A stretch of DNA of 64,000 nucleotides, taken from Aliiglaciecola sp. LCG003. GTDB lineage: Bacteria > Pseudomonadota > Gammaproteobacteria > Enterobacterales > Alteromonadaceae. A program made the translations under genes and the position numbers. Shown piece after piece: positions 25,942-36,868 of this stretch. Every line of letters starts with the position of its first letter. The first letter of the stretch is position 1. The stretch covers positions 2,480,001-2,544,000 of the forward strand of contig NZ_CP128185.1 of the NCBI RefSeq assembly GCF_030316135.1, read 5' to 3'. The notes beneath the pieces were generated by a model that was not told where the DNA came from, searched no databases, and worked only from the letters and a program-made list of their open reading frames with translations.

Positions 25942-28131
25942 TTAGTCTTTCAATAAAATAAACATCGTTGCCAATGGTGGCAAATTGATACAAATTGAGT
26001 GGGGTTGATTATTCCAACTCTGCGGCTCAGCCTGCATCGAATCCAATACAGGATATCCGCTGCCCCAATATTTTTTATCATCAGTATTGAGCACAAGCTC
26101 ATAACTGCCCGAATCAGGGACGCCAAGTCGGAAATTATCTCTGGGCACCGGTGTAAAGTTGCTGATCATAACCATTTTTTGCTTCGCATCTCTACAAGTT
26201 CGCATCATTGATAAAATGGACTGGTCGGCATTTTCGTGATCGATCCAGGCGAAGCATGCCGGCTCGTGATCACTTTCATATAAAGATGGAAAACCTTGAT
26301 ATATACCATTGAGGTCACGATATAGGCTTTGAATTCCTTTATGTTTATCAAATTTCAGTAAGTCCCATTGTATCGAACTGTCATGGTTCCACTCAGCAGC
26401 TTGGCCGATTTCATTGCCCATGAAATTGAGTTTTTTTCCTGGATGAGCATACATAAAACCCGCGTAACAGCGCAGGTTTGCGGCTTGTTGCCACTCATCC
26501 CCAGGCATTTTACGCAACAATGAACCTTTACCATGTACCACTTCATCATGGGAGATCGGGAGGACGAAATTTTCGGTAAAGGAATATACCATGCTAAAGG
26601 TAATTTCACCATGATGATAACGGCGATAAGATGGGTCTTTAGTTATATAATGCAAGGAGTCATGCATCCATCCCATATTCCATTTAAAACCAAACCCTAG
26701 CCCTCCTTCAAAAACAGGTCGGGAAACTTTGGGGAAAGAGGTGGATTCTTCGGCAATGGTCATGACACGAGGAAAACGTTCGTAAACGGCTTGGTTCATC
26801 CATTGCAAAAGACTAATAGCTTCATAGTTCTCATTCCCACCATCTATATTAGGGATCCACTCACCATCTTTACGGGAGTAATCCAAATACAACATAGACG
26901 CCACCGCGTCGACACGCAATCCATCAATATGGAATTTATCTACCCAGAACATTGCATTGGCGACCAAAAATTGCCTTACGGTATCTTTGCCGAAGTCATA
27001 AATGCATGAATTCCAATCTGGATGCCATCCTTTTCTAGGATCATCATATTCATACACATGAGTACCATCAAAACGGGCAAGTCCATGGCCATCCTCAGGG
27101 AAATGAGCTGGTACCCAATCAATAATGACGCCGATATTGTTTTGATGGCAAATATCCACGAAGTACTTAAAATCATCCGGGTCGCCGAAGCGACTGGTGG
27201 GTGAGAACAAGCCTACAGGTTGGTAGCCCCAAGAGCCGTCGAAGGGGAATTCAGACACAGGTAAAACTTCAAGGTGGGTATAGCCCATTTCCTTGACGTA
27301 ACTAACTAAATCATCCGCTAGTTCATGATAGGTCAAATAGGTGCTGGCAAATTTTGCATCAGGTCGCTTCCACGAGCCTAAATGAACTTCATAGATGCTC
27401 ATCGCTTGGTGATATTTATCAGCCTTGGTTTTTTCCAACCAAGCACCGTCATTCCATTCGTAATTGTCGTGATTGAACACCACAGATGCGTGCGATGGAT
27501 ATTGCTCAGCACTAAAGCCAACAGGGTCTGCCTTGTGGGGTAATGGATTACCATGTGCATCTTTTACTTGATACTTATATTTATGCCCCGCATGCACACC
27601 AGGAATGACTAATACCCAATAACCCATTGAGGTTTTCTGCATTGGATGGCAGCTACCGTCCCAGAAATTAAAATCACCTATCACTGAAACTGCTGTAGCG
27701 TTGGGTGCAAACACCGCGAAGCGAGTAACATTCACTGGCGCATCGAGGCCAACATCTAATTGCAACAGTTGAGCACCTAATTGCTGGTAGACGTTTTCCG
27801 GCGCATGGTCAACAAAATGCACCGCGTGGAAGGCCTGTTCCTGAAACTGATAAGGGTCGATTACTTCGTATTCGGTTTCGAGGTTCTCAATCCGGTAGCC
27901 ATAAACCAAGCTGTTTTTAACTTTGGCAAAAGCTCCTTGAAATAGATCTGATTTTTTCCCAACAGGCTTTAAAGTCCCCACTTTTTTACCACTGACTAAC
28001 TCAAACACGCTGACATTTTTAGCGCCAGGAAGCCAAGCGGTAAATTGGGTTTTATCGCCAAGCTTCTTTTTACCTAAGAAATCAAAGGGATTTGTACATT
28101 GCGCATGTTTAAGTTGGTCTTCTAACTGCAT
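25942..28131 (-). CDS. glgB: 1,4-alpha-glucan branching enzyme GlgB
   Basis: GH13 branching enzyme of 729 residues that makes alpha-1,6 branch points in glycogen. There are two N-terminal beta domains (about 1-110 and 115-215), as in the long enterobacterial form. The catalytic boxes are DWVPAHFP, GLRVDAVASM with the nucleophile, AEESTSFP with the acid, and LPISHDEVVHGK. It sits in the middle of the malQ-glgB-glgX operon, 66 bases after malQ. No glgA, glgC or glgP occurs in the window, so synthesis genes must be elsewhere. Confidence 0.96.
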   Translation of the reverse strand: MQLEDQLKHAQCTNPFDFLGKKKLGDKTQFTAWLPGAKNVSVFELVSGKKVGTLKPVGKKSDLFQGAFAKVKNSLVYGYRIENLETEYEVIDPYQFQEQAFHAVHFVDHAPENVYQQLGAQLLQLDVGLDAPVNVTRFAVFAPNATAVSVIGDFNFWDGSCHPMQKTSMGYWVLVIPGVHAGHKYKYQVKDAHGNPLPHKADPVGFSAEQYPSHASVVFNHDNYEWNDGAWLEKTKADKYHQAMSIYEVHLGSWKRPDAKFASTYLTYHELADDLVSYVKEMGYTHLEVLPVSEFPFDGSWGYQPVGLFSPTSRFGDPDDFKYFVDICHQNNIGVIIDWVPAHFPEDGHGLARFDGTHVYEYDDPRKGWHPDWNSCIYDFGKDTVRQFLVANAMFWVDKFHIDGLRVDAVASMLYLDYSRKDGEWIPNIDGGNENYEAISLLQWMNQAVYERFPRVMTIAEESTSFPKVSRPVFEGGLGFGFKWNMGWMHDSLHYITKDPSYRRYHHGEITFSMVYSFTENFVLPISHDEVVHGKGSLLRKMPGDEWQQAANLRCYAGFMYAHPGKKLNFMGNEIGQAAEWNHDSSIQWDLLKFDKHKGIQSLYRDLNGIYQGFPSLYESDHEPACFAWIDHENADQSILSMMRTCRDAKQKMVMISNFTPVPRDNFRLGVPDSGSYELVLNTDDKKYWGSGYPVLDSMQAEPQSWNNQPHSICINLPPLATMFILLKD

Positions 28132-28197
28132 CAGTTCGCCTTAAAGTCGAAAGGCGTCAGATAAAATTGACGCCTAGACAACATAAATTAATTAAGT

Positions 28198-30396
28198 TTA
28201 TTTGCTAGCGTTTAGTCTAGCATTGGTTAGGTTTTGTGCTAACTCTACCAGTTCTGGGTCCGTGAATATGTGCTCTAATTGGCGAGTTAACTTGCGCTTC
28301 CAATTAGGATATTCATTAAAGGTTCCAGGTATATTGACAGGTTTATCCATTTGTAACCAGTCTTCTAACTGCAAGCTAAGTAACGCACTTGACCCTCCGG
28401 CCATATGGGTTTGCATGCCAAAGTTAAGCTCTTTGCTCATACCAAGTTGATCGACTTTTTGGTCAATCCACTCAGGGATTGAAGAGTGTCCGTGCAGGCT
28501 ATCCAATATTTTTTGCTTATTCTCGTGACGACTTACATATAGCTCGGCAAGAATTTCATCCGTTGGGTACAAACCCAATTCTTTACCTAGCTCTAAATCA
28601 TGGCAATGCCAATAACCGGATAAGGTCGGCATATCATGAGTAGTCAGGGTTGACATGGATTGAATTGGATAATGTGAAGGTGAATAAAACCCGCCATCTT
28701 CAGCTTGCTCGAAGAAAAACACCCGATAAGAATAAACTCCGTTTTCGGCAAGTTTACTTTTTATTTCCTCAGGCACTGTGCCTAAATCTTCACCAATGAC
28801 CAAACTTTTATGTCGTTGGCTTTCCAATGCTAGAATGCCTAATAAGTCATCAACTGGATAGTACACATAGCCACCGTCTTTAGCGTTGTCACCCCGTGCA
28901 ACCCACCACAAACGCAGTAGTGCCATGACGTGGTCAATGCGCAACGCCCCCGATGACTTCATATTTGAGTCAAATAGGTCAATAATAGGTTGGTATTGTT
29001 GATGGTAAAGTTTGTCTGGATTCATTGGTGGCAGACCCCAATTTTGTCCTAATGGCCCCAATACATCAGGTGGAGCCCCGACACTGGCATCGGTGCAATA
29101 CAAATCTTTGTTACCCCAGATTTCAGCACTTCCCTCACTGACCCCTACGGCCAGATCACGGTAGATCCCTATTGTCATCTGGTGTTTTTCGGCAACTTGG
29201 TTTGCAGCCTCAAGCTGCAGCGCTGCTTGCCACTGCAAAAATAAATAAAATTTCACTCGCGACGCGTTGGCTTTCTTGAATTTAGCTACGGCACTAGACT
29301 GAAAATCAGCATACTCTTTTGGGAAAACAGGCCAGCCCCAAGACGGTTTATTTTGTGCCGCTAGACTTTCTTGCAATGCATCGTAAACCGCAAGCATTTC
29401 TAGACTATCTCCACCTTGCTCTACGAAGGCTTTGAATTCCTTGTTTTGCTTAGTGTTTTTAGTTAAATATTTACTCTGTTGATAATTAAAAACGGCTTCC
29501 AAGGCCCTTAGTTTCAGTCGAGTAACGGCTTCATAATCAACATAATCGACATTTCTAGCATATTCTAAGGTAGCGGTGAACTCAGCATCATTAACGATTT
29601 GCTGTACGTCATCAGACAAATAACCTTCAATGGCCGTCACATCAATATAAATAAAATTTAACCAACGTCGAGAAGATGGGCCATAAGGGCTGCAAGCATT
29701 AGGGTTTGCTGGATATAAAGCGTGAATAGGGTTGAGGCCAACAAACTGGGCACCTTTTTTTGCTGACTCTTCAACCAATTTTGCCAAATCGGTGAAATCC
29801 CCTACTCCCCAGTTAGTGGCGCTTCTGAGACAATATAACTGGACACTTAAGCCCCAAATTTTGTTACCTTGTTCAATTTGCTCAGGGTGATAACAAGATG
29901 CAGGCGCCATAATAAGACGCATGGACGAGATGATATCTCCGTCCTCGGCCATTAAACGTAAAGTGTGATAGCCAATGGTTAAGCTCAATTCAATCTTAAC
30001 GAGGTATTCTTGGAATTCGATCTCATCTATCAGACTTGTATTGATCAAGTCACCATCGATAGGCACAAATTTTTGGCTTAATAGATCGCCATTTTCACAA
30101 AGAATCGATAGCTCAAAATCATCATTCACCAACTCAATTGGCAATCTCACCGTAATGTATAAATCTTTTGCTTCACGATTGACCTGAACCGGATTCAACG
30201 GCGACATCCACATCTGTTGAAATTCTACTTCAACTTGCTTTTCTAAAGCATCGCTATCCTTGACTTGATAACCCATAGCTTCTAGCAATTTGCTTTTGCT
30301 TTGCTCGTTGACCCGCGCAGGTTTTCCCCATGCATCGATGTAATTAGATTCTACACCCTTAAGTTCCACAAGCTTATCTATTAACGGAGATGTCAT
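28198..30396 (-). CDS. malQ: 4-alpha-glucanotransferase (amylomaltase)
   Basis: GH77 disproportionating enzyme of 732 residues that transfers maltodextrin chains and releases glucose. The N-terminal region (about 1-165) is the extra beta domain of MalQ. Catalytic parts include ALRIDHVMALLRLWW with the nucleophile aspartate, VIGEDLGTVP with the acid glutamate, and TTHDMPTLSGYW. It is the promoter-proximal gene of the operon, and 212 bases separate it from the divergent gapA. Its place with glgB and glgX points to maltodextrin handling during glycogen turnover. Confidence 0.95.
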   Translation of the reverse strand: MTSPLIDKLVELKGVESNYIDAWGKPARVNEQSKSKLLEAMGYQVKDSDALEKQVEVEFQQMWMSPLNPVQVNREAKDLYITVRLPIELVNDDFELSILCENGDLLSQKFVPIDGDLINTSLIDEIEFQEYLVKIELSLTIGYHTLRLMAEDGDIISSMRLIMAPASCYHPEQIEQGNKIWGLSVQLYCLRSATNWGVGDFTDLAKLVEESAKKGAQFVGLNPIHALYPANPNACSPYGPSSRRWLNFIYIDVTAIEGYLSDDVQQIVNDAEFTATLEYARNVDYVDYEAVTRLKLRALEAVFNYQQSKYLTKNTKQNKEFKAFVEQGGDSLEMLAVYDALQESLAAQNKPSWGWPVFPKEYADFQSSAVAKFKKANASRVKFYLFLQWQAALQLEAANQVAEKHQMTIGIYRDLAVGVSEGSAEIWGNKDLYCTDASVGAPPDVLGPLGQNWGLPPMNPDKLYHQQYQPIIDLFDSNMKSSGALRIDHVMALLRLWWVARGDNAKDGGYVYYPVDDLLGILALESQRHKSLVIGEDLGTVPEEIKSKLAENGVYSYRVFFFEQAEDGGFYSPSHYPIQSMSTLTTHDMPTLSGYWHCHDLELGKELGLYPTDEILAELYVSRHENKQKILDSLHGHSSIPEWIDQKVDQLGMSKELNFGMQTHMAGGSSALLSLQLEDWLQMDKPVNIPGTFNEYPNWKRKLTRQLEHIFTDPELVELAQNLTNARLNASK

Positions 30397-31604
<1,208 letters not shown>

Positions 31605-31618
31605 TATTATTAGTGACT

Positions 31619-31645
31619 AAAAGGCGACCTTTGGTCGCCTTTTTT
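31619..31645 (+). terminator. Strong rho-independent terminator after gapA
   Basis: AAAAGGCGACC (31619-31629) and GGTCGCCTTTT (31633-31643) form a perfect eleven-pair stem with a TTT loop and end in a T run. It starts 15 bases after the gapA stop. Confidence 0.9.
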
Positions 31646-31666
31646 AATGATAGGAATACATTCATC

Positions 31667-32509
31667 ATGCAAGATTCTCCATCCGTTAGTCAAAAAACAA
31701 TTGATCAGGTTGACACAGTTTATATCGATAATGCATTTGCCACGGCTCAAATTTCGTTGATGGGAGCGCATATACTAAGTTTTGTCCCTAAATCAGATCA
31801 GCGTGACCGGTTATGGTTAAGCGATAGGGCGATTTTTGACAATAAAACCCCAATTCGCGGCGGCATTCCAATATGTTGGCCTTGGTTTAGCGATGCACAT
31901 AATCAAGTTCGCCAAGACTTGCCCTCTCACGGCTTCGTCAGGACGCAGCAATGGACCCTCACCAGTTCACAAGACACAACACAGGGGACAAGCCTTACTT
32001 TTACGCCTCAGAACACCCAGGGCCCAGGCTGGGATCAACCGTGCGAACTGTCCCTACATGTGTTGGTAGGAAAGTCATTGATTGTCGAGCTTATCACTAA
32101 AAACACCTCTGCAGATGCATTTAAATTTAATTGTGCGCTGCACAGTTATTTCCGAGTAAGCGATATCAATAATGTTGAATTAACCGGTTTAGATGGTCCA
32201 TATTCGGACAAAACTCAGGACTGGCAAATGTTTGATACACCTGAACCCTATCAGTTCAGCGCGGAAACCGATCGCATCCACTTGTGTGAGAGTCCTGAAG
32301 TAAAAATTGGTGATACACAATCAACCCTGATCAAATCCAGCGGACATGACAGTATAGTGGTATGGAATCCATGGCAGCAAAATAGTACTAAGATGAGAGA
32401 TATGTCTGATGATGGCTTTTTGACTATGTTATGTATAGAAACAGCATTGACACAGGAATTTATTTTAGGTTCTGAAGAGGAACATAGATTACGACAGGAA
32501 ATTTTCTAA
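31667..32509 (+). CDS. yeaD: D-hexose-6-phosphate mutarotase (YeaD-like)
   Basis: Aldose-1-epimerase-fold protein of about 280 residues that interconverts anomers of hexose 6-phosphates. I place the start at 31667: the longer frame would begin inside the gapA terminator. The YeaD motifs are present: ISLMGAHILSF, PIRGGIPICWPWF, SHGFVRTQQW and a C-terminal LCIETAL. In E. coli yeaD also follows gapA, so gene order is conserved. The strong terminator in between suggests separate or read-through expression. Confidence 0.92.
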   Translation: MQDSPSVSQKTIDQVDTVYIDNAFATAQISLMGAHILSFVPKSDQRDRLWLSDRAIFDNKTPIRGGIPICWPWFSDAHNQVRQDLPSHGFVRTQQWTLTSSQDTTQGTSLTFTPQNTQGPGWDQPCELSLHVLVGKSLIVELITKNTSADAFKFNCALHSYFRVSDINNVELTGLDGPYSDKTQDWQMFDTPEPYQFSAETDRIHLCESPEVKIGDTQSTLIKSSGHDSIVVWNPWQQNSTKMRDMSDDGFLTMLCIETALTQEFILGSEEEHRLRQEIF

Positions 32510-32521
32510 CGAAATCTAAAA

Positions 32522-32598
32522 TGGCGGAGTGGACGGGACTCGAACCCGCGACCCCCGGCGTGACAGGCCGGTATTCTAACCAACTGAACTACCACTCC
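32522..32598 (-). tRNA. tRNA-Asp (GTC), copy 3 in transcription order
   Basis: A full 77-base tRNA on the minus strand: GGAGTGGTAGTTCAG acceptor and D-arm start, anticodon loop CTGTCAC with GTC, T-arm GGTTCGAGTCC and encoded CCA (TGG at 32522-32524). Identical to its two neighbours. It ends only 12 bases from the convergent mutarotase gene. Confidence 0.97.
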
Positions 32599-32625
32599 GC
32601 TATATAGATTTCGAAGATGTTTTGC

Positions 32626-32702
32626 TGGCGGAGTGGACGGGACTCGAACCCGCGACCCCCGGCGTGACAGGCCGGTATTCTAACCAACTGAACTACCACT
32701 CC
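32626..32702 (-). tRNA. tRNA-Asp (GTC), copy 2
   Basis: The same 77-base sequence as the neighbouring copies, with anticodon GTC and encoded CCA. It is separated by 27 bases from copy 3 and 24 bases from copy 1; the spacers differ, so only the tRNA itself is conserved. Confidence 0.97.
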
Positions 32703-32726
32703 ATTCGCAAAAACTACAACACAAGT

Positions 32727-32803
32727 TGGCGGAGTGGACGGGACTCGAACCCGCGACCCCCGGCGTGACAGGCCGGTATTCTAACCAACTGAACTACCAC
32801 TCC
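32727..32803 (-). tRNA. tRNA-Asp (GTC), copy 1 (promoter-proximal)
   Basis: First of three identical tandem tRNA-Asp genes, anticodon GTC, encoded CCA. The promoter lies about 60 bases upstream at 32865-32893. Confidence 0.97.
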
Positions 32804-32864
32804 GCTGCTGTGTTGCACTTCCGGGCTGACTGAGTATTTAACCCCTCGGTCAACCGCGGCGCAG

Positions 32865-32893
32865 ATAATAAGGGTTCACCTTAGGGGAGTCAA
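32865..32893 (-). promoter_or_regulatory. Sigma-70 promoter of the tRNA-Asp cluster
   Basis: On the minus strand TTGACT (32888-32893) and TATTAT (32865-32870) are separated by exactly 17 bases. The stretch after the -10 is GC-rich (CTGCGCCGCGG), which is the discriminator type of growth-rate and ppGpp controlled stable-RNA promoters. Confidence 0.75.
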
Positions 32894-33039
32894 CCTGTTT
32901 TTGTTGGTTTTTATTCTTATTGAATAAGCTATGAGCATTTTGCTTTATTTTTATTCAAACCGCTAAAAAAAACAGCATTTCCTAGGGGGCTAAATCCACT
33001 TCTTGCAAAACGGAGCTTGCTCACAAAGTTATCCGCTAA

Positions 33040-34545
33040 CTAAGAGTCTTTCGGCAGAGACAAATCTATAATGCCGCTGTCCTCAGATTCTGCAACATTG
33101 ACATCAGTGGTTGCGGGTACTTTGTTTTTTTTAAATAATCCCTTTACCTTGCCAATGGGATTAAATTTAGCGGACTTGTTTTTGGGAGGTTTCGGCAATT
33201 TAGCTTTTTTCACACCTTTGGGTTTTAAAAAGAACCAAATTAAGCCTGCCCCAGCAAATAGTACAAAGACGTTTAGGCCAATGATCAAGGTCCAAAATAA
33301 GCCCGCAGACATGCTATCTTCTAACACTTCTTCGGTTGTTAGCTTTTCCGTGTCATCCGTAACAAGGTTCGTCGAAGTAGCTTTAGTAGGCTCTAGAGCG
33401 TCGGCTTGCTCCGGCATCTGTTCGTCGCTAGCGACAAAGGGCACCGGCTCTTCAACTAAATGGGTAAATTCCGGCACATCTAGAATGAAGTCTCGCCCAG
33501 TAGTAGTACTACCATAAGCGGTCAGCTTTATCCGATAAACCCCTGACTCATAATTAATAATAAGATGTTCACGAACACCTGGTATCTGTTCGGTTAGGGA
33601 AAAATTTTGCACGTCGCCATTGGGAAAGCGTATTTTGCCATCGATGAGCAGAGTTTTCATATCCACGTGTTCACGGTCTGCATCTATGAGGAGTTTGTGA
33701 TAGCCATCTCCCCCGCCGTTTTCTTCAAAATTTATTTTGATCGGGTTTGGATATAGCATCAACGGACGACCGACCTGCTCTCTTGTCAGCATAGGCGTGC
33801 TGACAACAAACACAGGAGTCCATTCCCCATCGGCAATGGACAAATTGAACTGACCAGTAAAAATTCCATCAAGGGGCGTCTCGTCCATACCGCGACCATT
33901 ATCTTCGAAGGTTGCGATGCTTTGCTTGGCCGCCCCAAAATTATTGTAATTTGGATTGTTGGTGCTGATGAAGGTTATATCTAGCGATACTACATCTCGA
34001 AACTCAGCATTATTAATGGGCTCTTCACCATTGGTTAGGCGTGCGGTTTGCTTTAATATTTCACCGGAGAAAAGTATGTCAGGTAAAGGATCAGCATTTA
34101 ACTTCACATCGCTCAATACCATGACCCGACTGTTGGGTAAAATTTGTCCAACCGCTTGCCAGGGGCCTGGCATAGGATTTTTAATATTGATCAGATCATA
34201 AGTGGCGGAGTCATACCAATAGACTTTTTCACCATCGGCTTGAATCTGGAAAATTTTAGAGCCATCGGGTCTGACTAGCACCACTGGACGGCTGCCATAC
34301 TCTCGGAAAAATACCATAGTGATGTCTTCAACTTGATAATCTATCCGAAATCTATTTTGCAGTAATTTAATACTGTTGTGGTATTCATCCCCTAACTGAA
34401 TGAGGGGATTTTCAGGGTTCACTGGCTCAGTTTGTTGCCCATTTGCTGGCGTAAACGCGAACCAAAAAGCCGTTAGAACGGCTAATCTAAAAGCGCTGAA
34501 CTTATTGGTATTGACGCCAGATACACGACCCACTGCTTTCCTCAA
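33040..34545 (-). CDS. TIGR03503-family membrane-anchored protein
   Basis: Conserved protein of 501 residues found in Vibrio, Shewanella and Alteromonas relatives. It has an N-terminal signal sequence (FRLAVLTAFWFAFTPANG), a long beta-rich extracytoplasmic region, one C-terminal membrane helix (LFWTLIIGLNVFVLFAGAGL) and a basic K/P-rich cytoplasmic tail. The function is not known. Its start overlaps the end of dnaQ by 44 bases; other GTG starts a few codons inside would still overlap, so coupling to dnaQ looks real. Confidence 0.85.
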   Translation of the reverse strand: MRKAVGRVSGVNTNKFSAFRLAVLTAFWFAFTPANGQQTEPVNPENPLIQLGDEYHNSIKLLQNRFRIDYQVEDITMVFFREYGSRPVVLVRPDGSKIFQIQADGEKVYWYDSATYDLINIKNPMPGPWQAVGQILPNSRVMVLSDVKLNADPLPDILFSGEILKQTARLTNGEEPINNAEFRDVVSLDITFISTNNPNYNNFGAAKQSIATFEDNGRGMDETPLDGIFTGQFNLSIADGEWTPVFVVSTPMLTREQVGRPLMLYPNPIKINFEENGGGDGYHKLLIDADREHVDMKTLLIDGKIRFPNGDVQNFSLTEQIPGVREHLIINYESGVYRIKLTAYGSTTTGRDFILDVPEFTHLVEEPVPFVASDEQMPEQADALEPTKATSTNLVTDDTEKLTTEEVLEDSMSAGLFWTLIIGLNVFVLFAGAGLIWFFLKPKGVKKAKLPKPPKNKSAKFNPIGKVKGLFKKNKVPATTDVNVAESEDSGIIDLSLPKDS

Positions 34546-35218
34546 TAATTTTTAAACGTTGTTCATGTTGTGTTAATTCATCGGCTGAAGCTTGAATTAC
34601 CTTAAATGCTTTTCGATCTGTGCTTAGACGTTGAATAGCTTCTTGTTGTTGAGCGTTCTTATCATTTTGTTGTTTACCGGATAAATTCAAGTCAGTTTGG
34701 CCACCTGTCATCAACAGGTAAACATCTGCTAGTATTTCAGCATCTAGCAACGCACCATGCAGTTCTCGGTGAGAGTTGTCGATACCATAACGACGACATA
34801 AAGCATCAAGATTATTTTTCTGGCCTGGGTGGAAATCTCGCGCTAATGCAAGGGTGTCAAGCACGGTGCATATATCGGCTGAGCGCAATGGATTGACTGG
34901 TTTCAATAGAGCAAATTCATGGTCCATAAAGCCTATATCAAAAGGAGCATTATGGATAACCAGTTGAGCGCCTTTAATGAAGTCGACGAAACCATCATAA
35001 ATTTCGTGAAACTTAGGTTTGTCGGCCAAAAACTCATTAGTGATACCGTGGACTTGAATCGCTTCTTGCTCCACTTCCCTATTTGGATTGATATACACAT
35101 GAAAATGATTACCGGTTAACTTGCGATTAATTAGTTCCACGCAGCCAATTTCAATAATTCTATGACCCTGTCTTGGGTCAATACCGGTTGTTTCTGTATC
35201 TAATACTATCTGACGCAT
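34502..35218 (-). CDS. dnaQ: DNA polymerase III epsilon subunit (proofreading exonuclease)
   Basis: 3'-5' exonuclease of 238 residues that proofreads for the replicative polymerase. Exo I is DTET (D7, E9), Exo II is in HNAPFDIGFMD, and Exo III is HRELHGALLDAEILADVY. The C-terminal tail that binds the alpha subunit is present. It is divergent from rnhA with 75 bases between starts, as in E. coli. Confidence 0.96.
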   Translation of the reverse strand: MRQIVLDTETTGIDPRQGHRIIEIGCVELINRKLTGNHFHVYINPNREVEQEAIQVHGITNEFLADKPKFHEIYDGFVDFIKGAQLVIHNAPFDIGFMDHEFALLKPVNPLRSADICTVLDTLALARDFHPGQKNNLDALCRRYGIDNSHRELHGALLDAEILADVYLLMTGGQTDLNLSGKQQNDKNAQQQEAIQRLSTDRKAFKVIQASADELTQHEQRLKIIEESSGSCIWRQYQ

Positions 35219-35293
35219 TACCTGTATTACTCATGTACTTTTCACTAATAGAGCCATTATACTTGCATGCATTGTTAAATCACCAATAATCGC

Positions 35294-35752
35294 ATGAAAC
35301 AAATTCATATATATACAGACGGGTCTTGTCTTGGCAACCCAGGACCAGGTGGCTATGGCGCTATCATGATTTTCAACCATCACCGCAAAGAGATTAGCCA
35401 AGGTTTTAAACATACCACCAACAACCGGATGGAATTATTGGCAGCCATTGAAGCATTGGCGACCTTGAATGAGACCTGTACTGTAACCTTAACTACCGAC
35501 AGCCAGTACGTCAAAAATGGCATCAATCAGTGGATTCAGAACTGGAAAAAGAATGGTTGGAAGACATCCGCTCGAAAACCTGTCAAAAATGCCGATCTTT
35601 GGAAAAGGTTGGATGAGCAAGCTAGTAAGCAAAAAATAACTTGGAAATGGGTTAAAGGCCATTCAGGACATCCTGAAAATGAACGCTGTGATGATATTGC
35701 CCGCCAAGCAGCGGAAGGTAAAAACTTACTTGATGACATCGGTTTTGAATAG
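35294..35752 (+). CDS. rnhA: Ribonuclease HI
   Basis: RNase HI of 152 residues that removes RNA from RNA-DNA hybrids. The carboxylate set is visible: D9 ([14 protein letters not shown]), E47 (NNRMELLAA), D69 (TTDSQYV) and the late D in ENERCDDIA. The basic handle region ([16 protein letters not shown]) is intact. Divergent from dnaQ, a conserved arrangement. Confidence 0.97.
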   Translation: MKQIHIYTDGSCLGNPGPGGYGAIMIFNHHRKEISQGFKHTTNNRMELLAAIEALATLNETCTVTLTTDSQYVKNGINQWIQNWKKNGWKTSARKPVKNADLWKRLDEQASKQKITWKWVKGHSGHPENERCDDIARQAAEGKNLLDDIGFE

Positions 35753-35770
35753 ATAATTTAACTGCAACAA

Positions 35771-35794
35771 TTGGGAGACTTTTACTTCTCCCAA
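35771..35794. terminator. Hairpin between convergent rnhA and quinone reductase genes
   Basis: TTGGGAGA (35771-35778) and TCTCCCAA (35787-35794) form an eight-pair stem. The quinone reductase stop codon (35782-35784) is in the loop, so the last codons of that gene are part of the hairpin. Likely serves rnhA and perhaps both genes. Confidence 0.5.
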
Positions 35795-36780
35795 ATGCCT
35801 ATCAATTTGCCCATAGTGTCATTATTCTCCAGCCGCAAATGTGCTTGAGCAATATCCTCGGCATTTATTACCGTATCAATAGTTGCAGACAGTTCACCGC
35901 TGTTAAAACCCGCTAAACAGTCGCGATTAAAATCCGCAATCAGTTGGGTTTTATATTGATCCGTTCTACTGCGCAGGGTTGAACCCATAATCTTAGCGCG
36001 CTTGGTTAACACTTGCGCCATATCCAATGGCTCAGTGTAACGTCCACCAAGTAGCGCCAAGTGAATAATAACACCATCTAAATTCAACACTTTGAGGTTT
36101 CGGTTAACATAATCTGCGGCGACAAAATCAATGATCACATCGGCGCTAAATTTTTGCTCTGTTAAGACCTCAACAAAATCTTGTTGTTTATAGTTAATCA
36201 GTAGATCTGCACCTGTATTTTTGCACTGGGCTAATTTCGTTGCAGTTGAACTGGTCACAGCAACTTGGCAACCATGACGTTTTGCCAATTGTATAGCGGC
36301 CAGTCCCACGCCACTAGCCCCGGCATGGATCAATACACGATGCCCGGGTTGTAAATTGGCGATAGTAAATAGACTTTGGTAGGCGGTTAAAAACACCTCA
36401 GCGATCCCAGCCGCTGAACTGAAATCCACATTTTCAGGTTTTGTAATCAAATGTGTTTGGTCAACATTCACATACTCAGCATACCCTCCACCGGCGACCA
36501 ACCCAAATACCATATCCCCTACTTTCCAGTTATCCGCTTTATCGCCCAAAGCGGTTACCCTACCCGCAACTTCCAAGCCCAAAATCGTGCTTTCCCCAGC
36601 TGGTGCTGGATACTTACCCTGTCGCTGCAGGGTATCGGCTCGATTAACGCCAAATGCCTGGACCTTGACCGTCACTTGATTGGCTTTAGGTGGGCTCAAG
36701 GTGCCGTCCTGAATACTCATTTGTGTGGGCGTACCCCCAGAAACATATTCTACGTATCGCATGGGTTGTGAGATGCTCAT
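35782..36780 (-). CDS. NAD(P)H quinone oxidoreductase (zinc-free MDR, PIG3-like)
   Basis: Medium-chain reductase of about 332 residues. The longest frame starts at 36921, but I set the start at 36780 (MSISQPMRYVEYV): the extra 47 residues have no family match and would run into rlmI on the other strand. Features include FGVNRADTLQRQGKYP, the cofactor motif HAGASGVGLAAIQLAK and no zinc-binding cysteines. PIG3-type quinone reductases reduce quinones with NADPH. Divergent from rlmI and convergent with rnhA. Confidence 0.9.
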   Translation of the reverse strand: MSISQPMRYVEYVSGGTPTQMSIQDGTLSPPKANQVTVKVQAFGVNRADTLQRQGKYPAPAGESTILGLEVAGRVTALGDKADNWKVGDMVFGLVAGGGYAEYVNVDQTHLITKPENVDFSSAAGIAEVFLTAYQSLFTIANLQPGHRVLIHAGASGVGLAAIQLAKRHGCQVAVTSSTATKLAQCKNTGADLLINYKQQDFVEVLTEQKFSADVIIDFVAADYVNRNLKVLNLDGVIIHLALLGGRYTEPLDMAQVLTKRAKIMGSTLRSRTDQYKTQLIADFNRDCLAGFNSGELSATIDTVINAEDIAQAHLRLENNDTMGKLIGIWEK

Positions 36781-36868
36781 TGTTAATGTCCAAAATACAC
36801 GTCTGCTAGCTTGATGTGCTATATTCGCTTTTTTAATCGTTAAAAACCAATTTTGATTTAGGAAATAT

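Noticed and set aside
31613..31666. Earlier start for the mutarotase
   Set aside because: It would lie inside the gapA terminator hairpin.
32522..32803. Three near-identical blocks with about 25-base spacers, superficially like a CRISPR array
   Set aside because: Each block is a complete tRNA-Asp with anticodon GTC and encoded CCA.
33071..33517. Plus-strand frame of 148 codons
   Set aside because: It is the antisense shadow of the TIGR03503 gene, with no family resemblance.
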